A stretch of 40,031 nt of DNA. It comes from Hymenobacter lapidiphilus (GTDB lineage: Bacteria > Bacteroidota > Bacteroidia > Cytophagales > Hymenobacteraceae). Location of the stretch: the NCBI RefSeq assembly GCF_013377885.1, contig NZ_JABKAU010000038.1, positions 1 to 40,031 of the forward strand. The letters run 5' to 3'. Shown here one piece after another: positions 39,629 to 40,031 of this stretch. The notes under the pieces are model-generated. The model saw nothing but the letters and a program-made list of their open reading frames with translations, searched no databases and was not told the DNA's origin. The first letter of the stretch is position 1. The number at the start of each line of letters is the position of its first letter. A program made the translations under genes and the position numbers.

Positions 39629-40031
39629 ATGGCTACCTCCAACCAGAACAACAACGACGACCTCAATAGCAACAAGGAAGTTGTGAATGCACAGCAAAGC
39701 GCTATTCCCGACAACGAGCAGCTGCAGAAAAAAAAGGAGTTCGACGAGTTGATGAGCAACGGCAAAGAAGCCTCCGACCCCTCGGCCCAGCGCAATGTGG
39801 GGGCTGGCGGCTACACCCAGCGCGCCGACCAGAAGGACCAGCTCGAAAACCTGGCTATTGGAGGTGCCGAAGGTGTACCTCAGGGCGGCAACGACCATTC
39901 CGATACGGCCCAGCCCAACACCGGTCCGGGCTTCGATGTAGAAGGCAGCTACGATATGGGTAATCCCATCCGCAGCCAGGAGCAGAAGTTCGGCGAAGAT
40001 GCTCCCAGCGGCCCCGCCAAGCCCGCCCAGG
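39629..40031 (+). CDS. Hydrophilic protein of unknown function, partial at the right edge
   Basis: A gene starts at the ATG at 39629 and stays open to the end of the window (134 residues and more). The sequence is highly polar, rich in Asn, Gln, Asp, Lys and Gly, with no hydrophobic segment: MATSNQNNNDDLNSN at the start, then EQLQKKKEFDELM and GAGGYTQRADQKDQLEN. It looks intrinsically disordered, like many small stress-related or hydrophilin-type proteins, but I assign no family. The 3' end is outside the window. Confidence 0.7.
   Translation, partial: MATSNQNNNDDLNSNKEVVNAQQSAIPDNEQLQKKKEFDELMSNGKEASDPSAQRNVGAGGYTQRADQKDQLENLAIGGAEGVPQGGNDHSDTAQPNTGPGFDVEGSYDMGNPIRSQEQKFGEDAPSGPAKPAQ

Overview
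The window is GC-rich bacterial chromosome, most likely from a Hymenobacter-like member of the Bacteroidota (Cytophagales). The support is protein content and signals: an outer-membrane beta-barrel receptor of the Bacteroidota type, a head-GIN (DUF2807) protein, DUF5694 and DUF4932-like proteins, tandem FtsX-type permeases, a LytS/LytTR pair, few Shine-Dalgarno sequences, and promoter-like boxes of the TTG...TAnnTTTG type. I saw no rRNA, tRNA or CRISPR array.

Layout. 1-5.6 kb (minus strand): end of a GC-rich palindromic repeat, hisS, a STAS-like small protein, a DUF2459 protein, two hairpin repeats, and a TonB-receptor-like barrel protein. 5.6-21.6 kb (plus strand): an export and signalling locus. 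It holds a HlyD-type adaptor and TolC-type channel; an ABC ATPase with two paralogous pairs of FtsX-like permeases; a DUF5694 protein; a DUF2807 protein; a sigma-54 activator (NtrC family); a secreted HExxH protein; and a PAS histidine kinase. Two sigma-54-like promoters, one before the adaptor and one before the ATPase, have the same architecture to the base pair: a dyad centred 73.5 bp upstream of the -24 T and another centred 50.5 bp downstream. The local activator probably controls both transcription units. 21.7-24.5 kb: thioredoxin-like protein, YdcF-type protein, and a convergent succinate-semialdehyde dehydrogenase. 24.8-28.4 kb (plus): ECF sigma factor and anti-sigma factor, a strong terminator, a stand-alone H-NOX haem sensor with a TTG start, a rhodanese lipoprotein, and a TIGR04282-type glycosyltransferase. 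28.4-35.4 kb: three minus-strand glycosyltransferase genes, interrupted by a plus-strand operon of a second HExxH protein with a LytS kinase and a LytTR regulator. 35.7-39.4 kb: a BCP peroxiredoxin, then (minus) a three-gene redox unit of an FAD oxidoreductase, a small membrane protein ending in five histidines, and a membrane 4Fe-4S protein. A hydrophilic protein gene runs off the right edge.

Scattered between genes are at least seven long hairpin repeats in related subfamilies. Their stems differ between copies yet stay complementary, and some loops are conserved. A separate GC-rich palindrome occurs twice.

Most noteworthy are the duplicated sigma-54 promoter architecture, the two HExxH proteins each encoded beside a two-component system, the duplicated signal peptide built on a heptanucleotide repeat in the TolC-like gene, and the hairpin repeat families.
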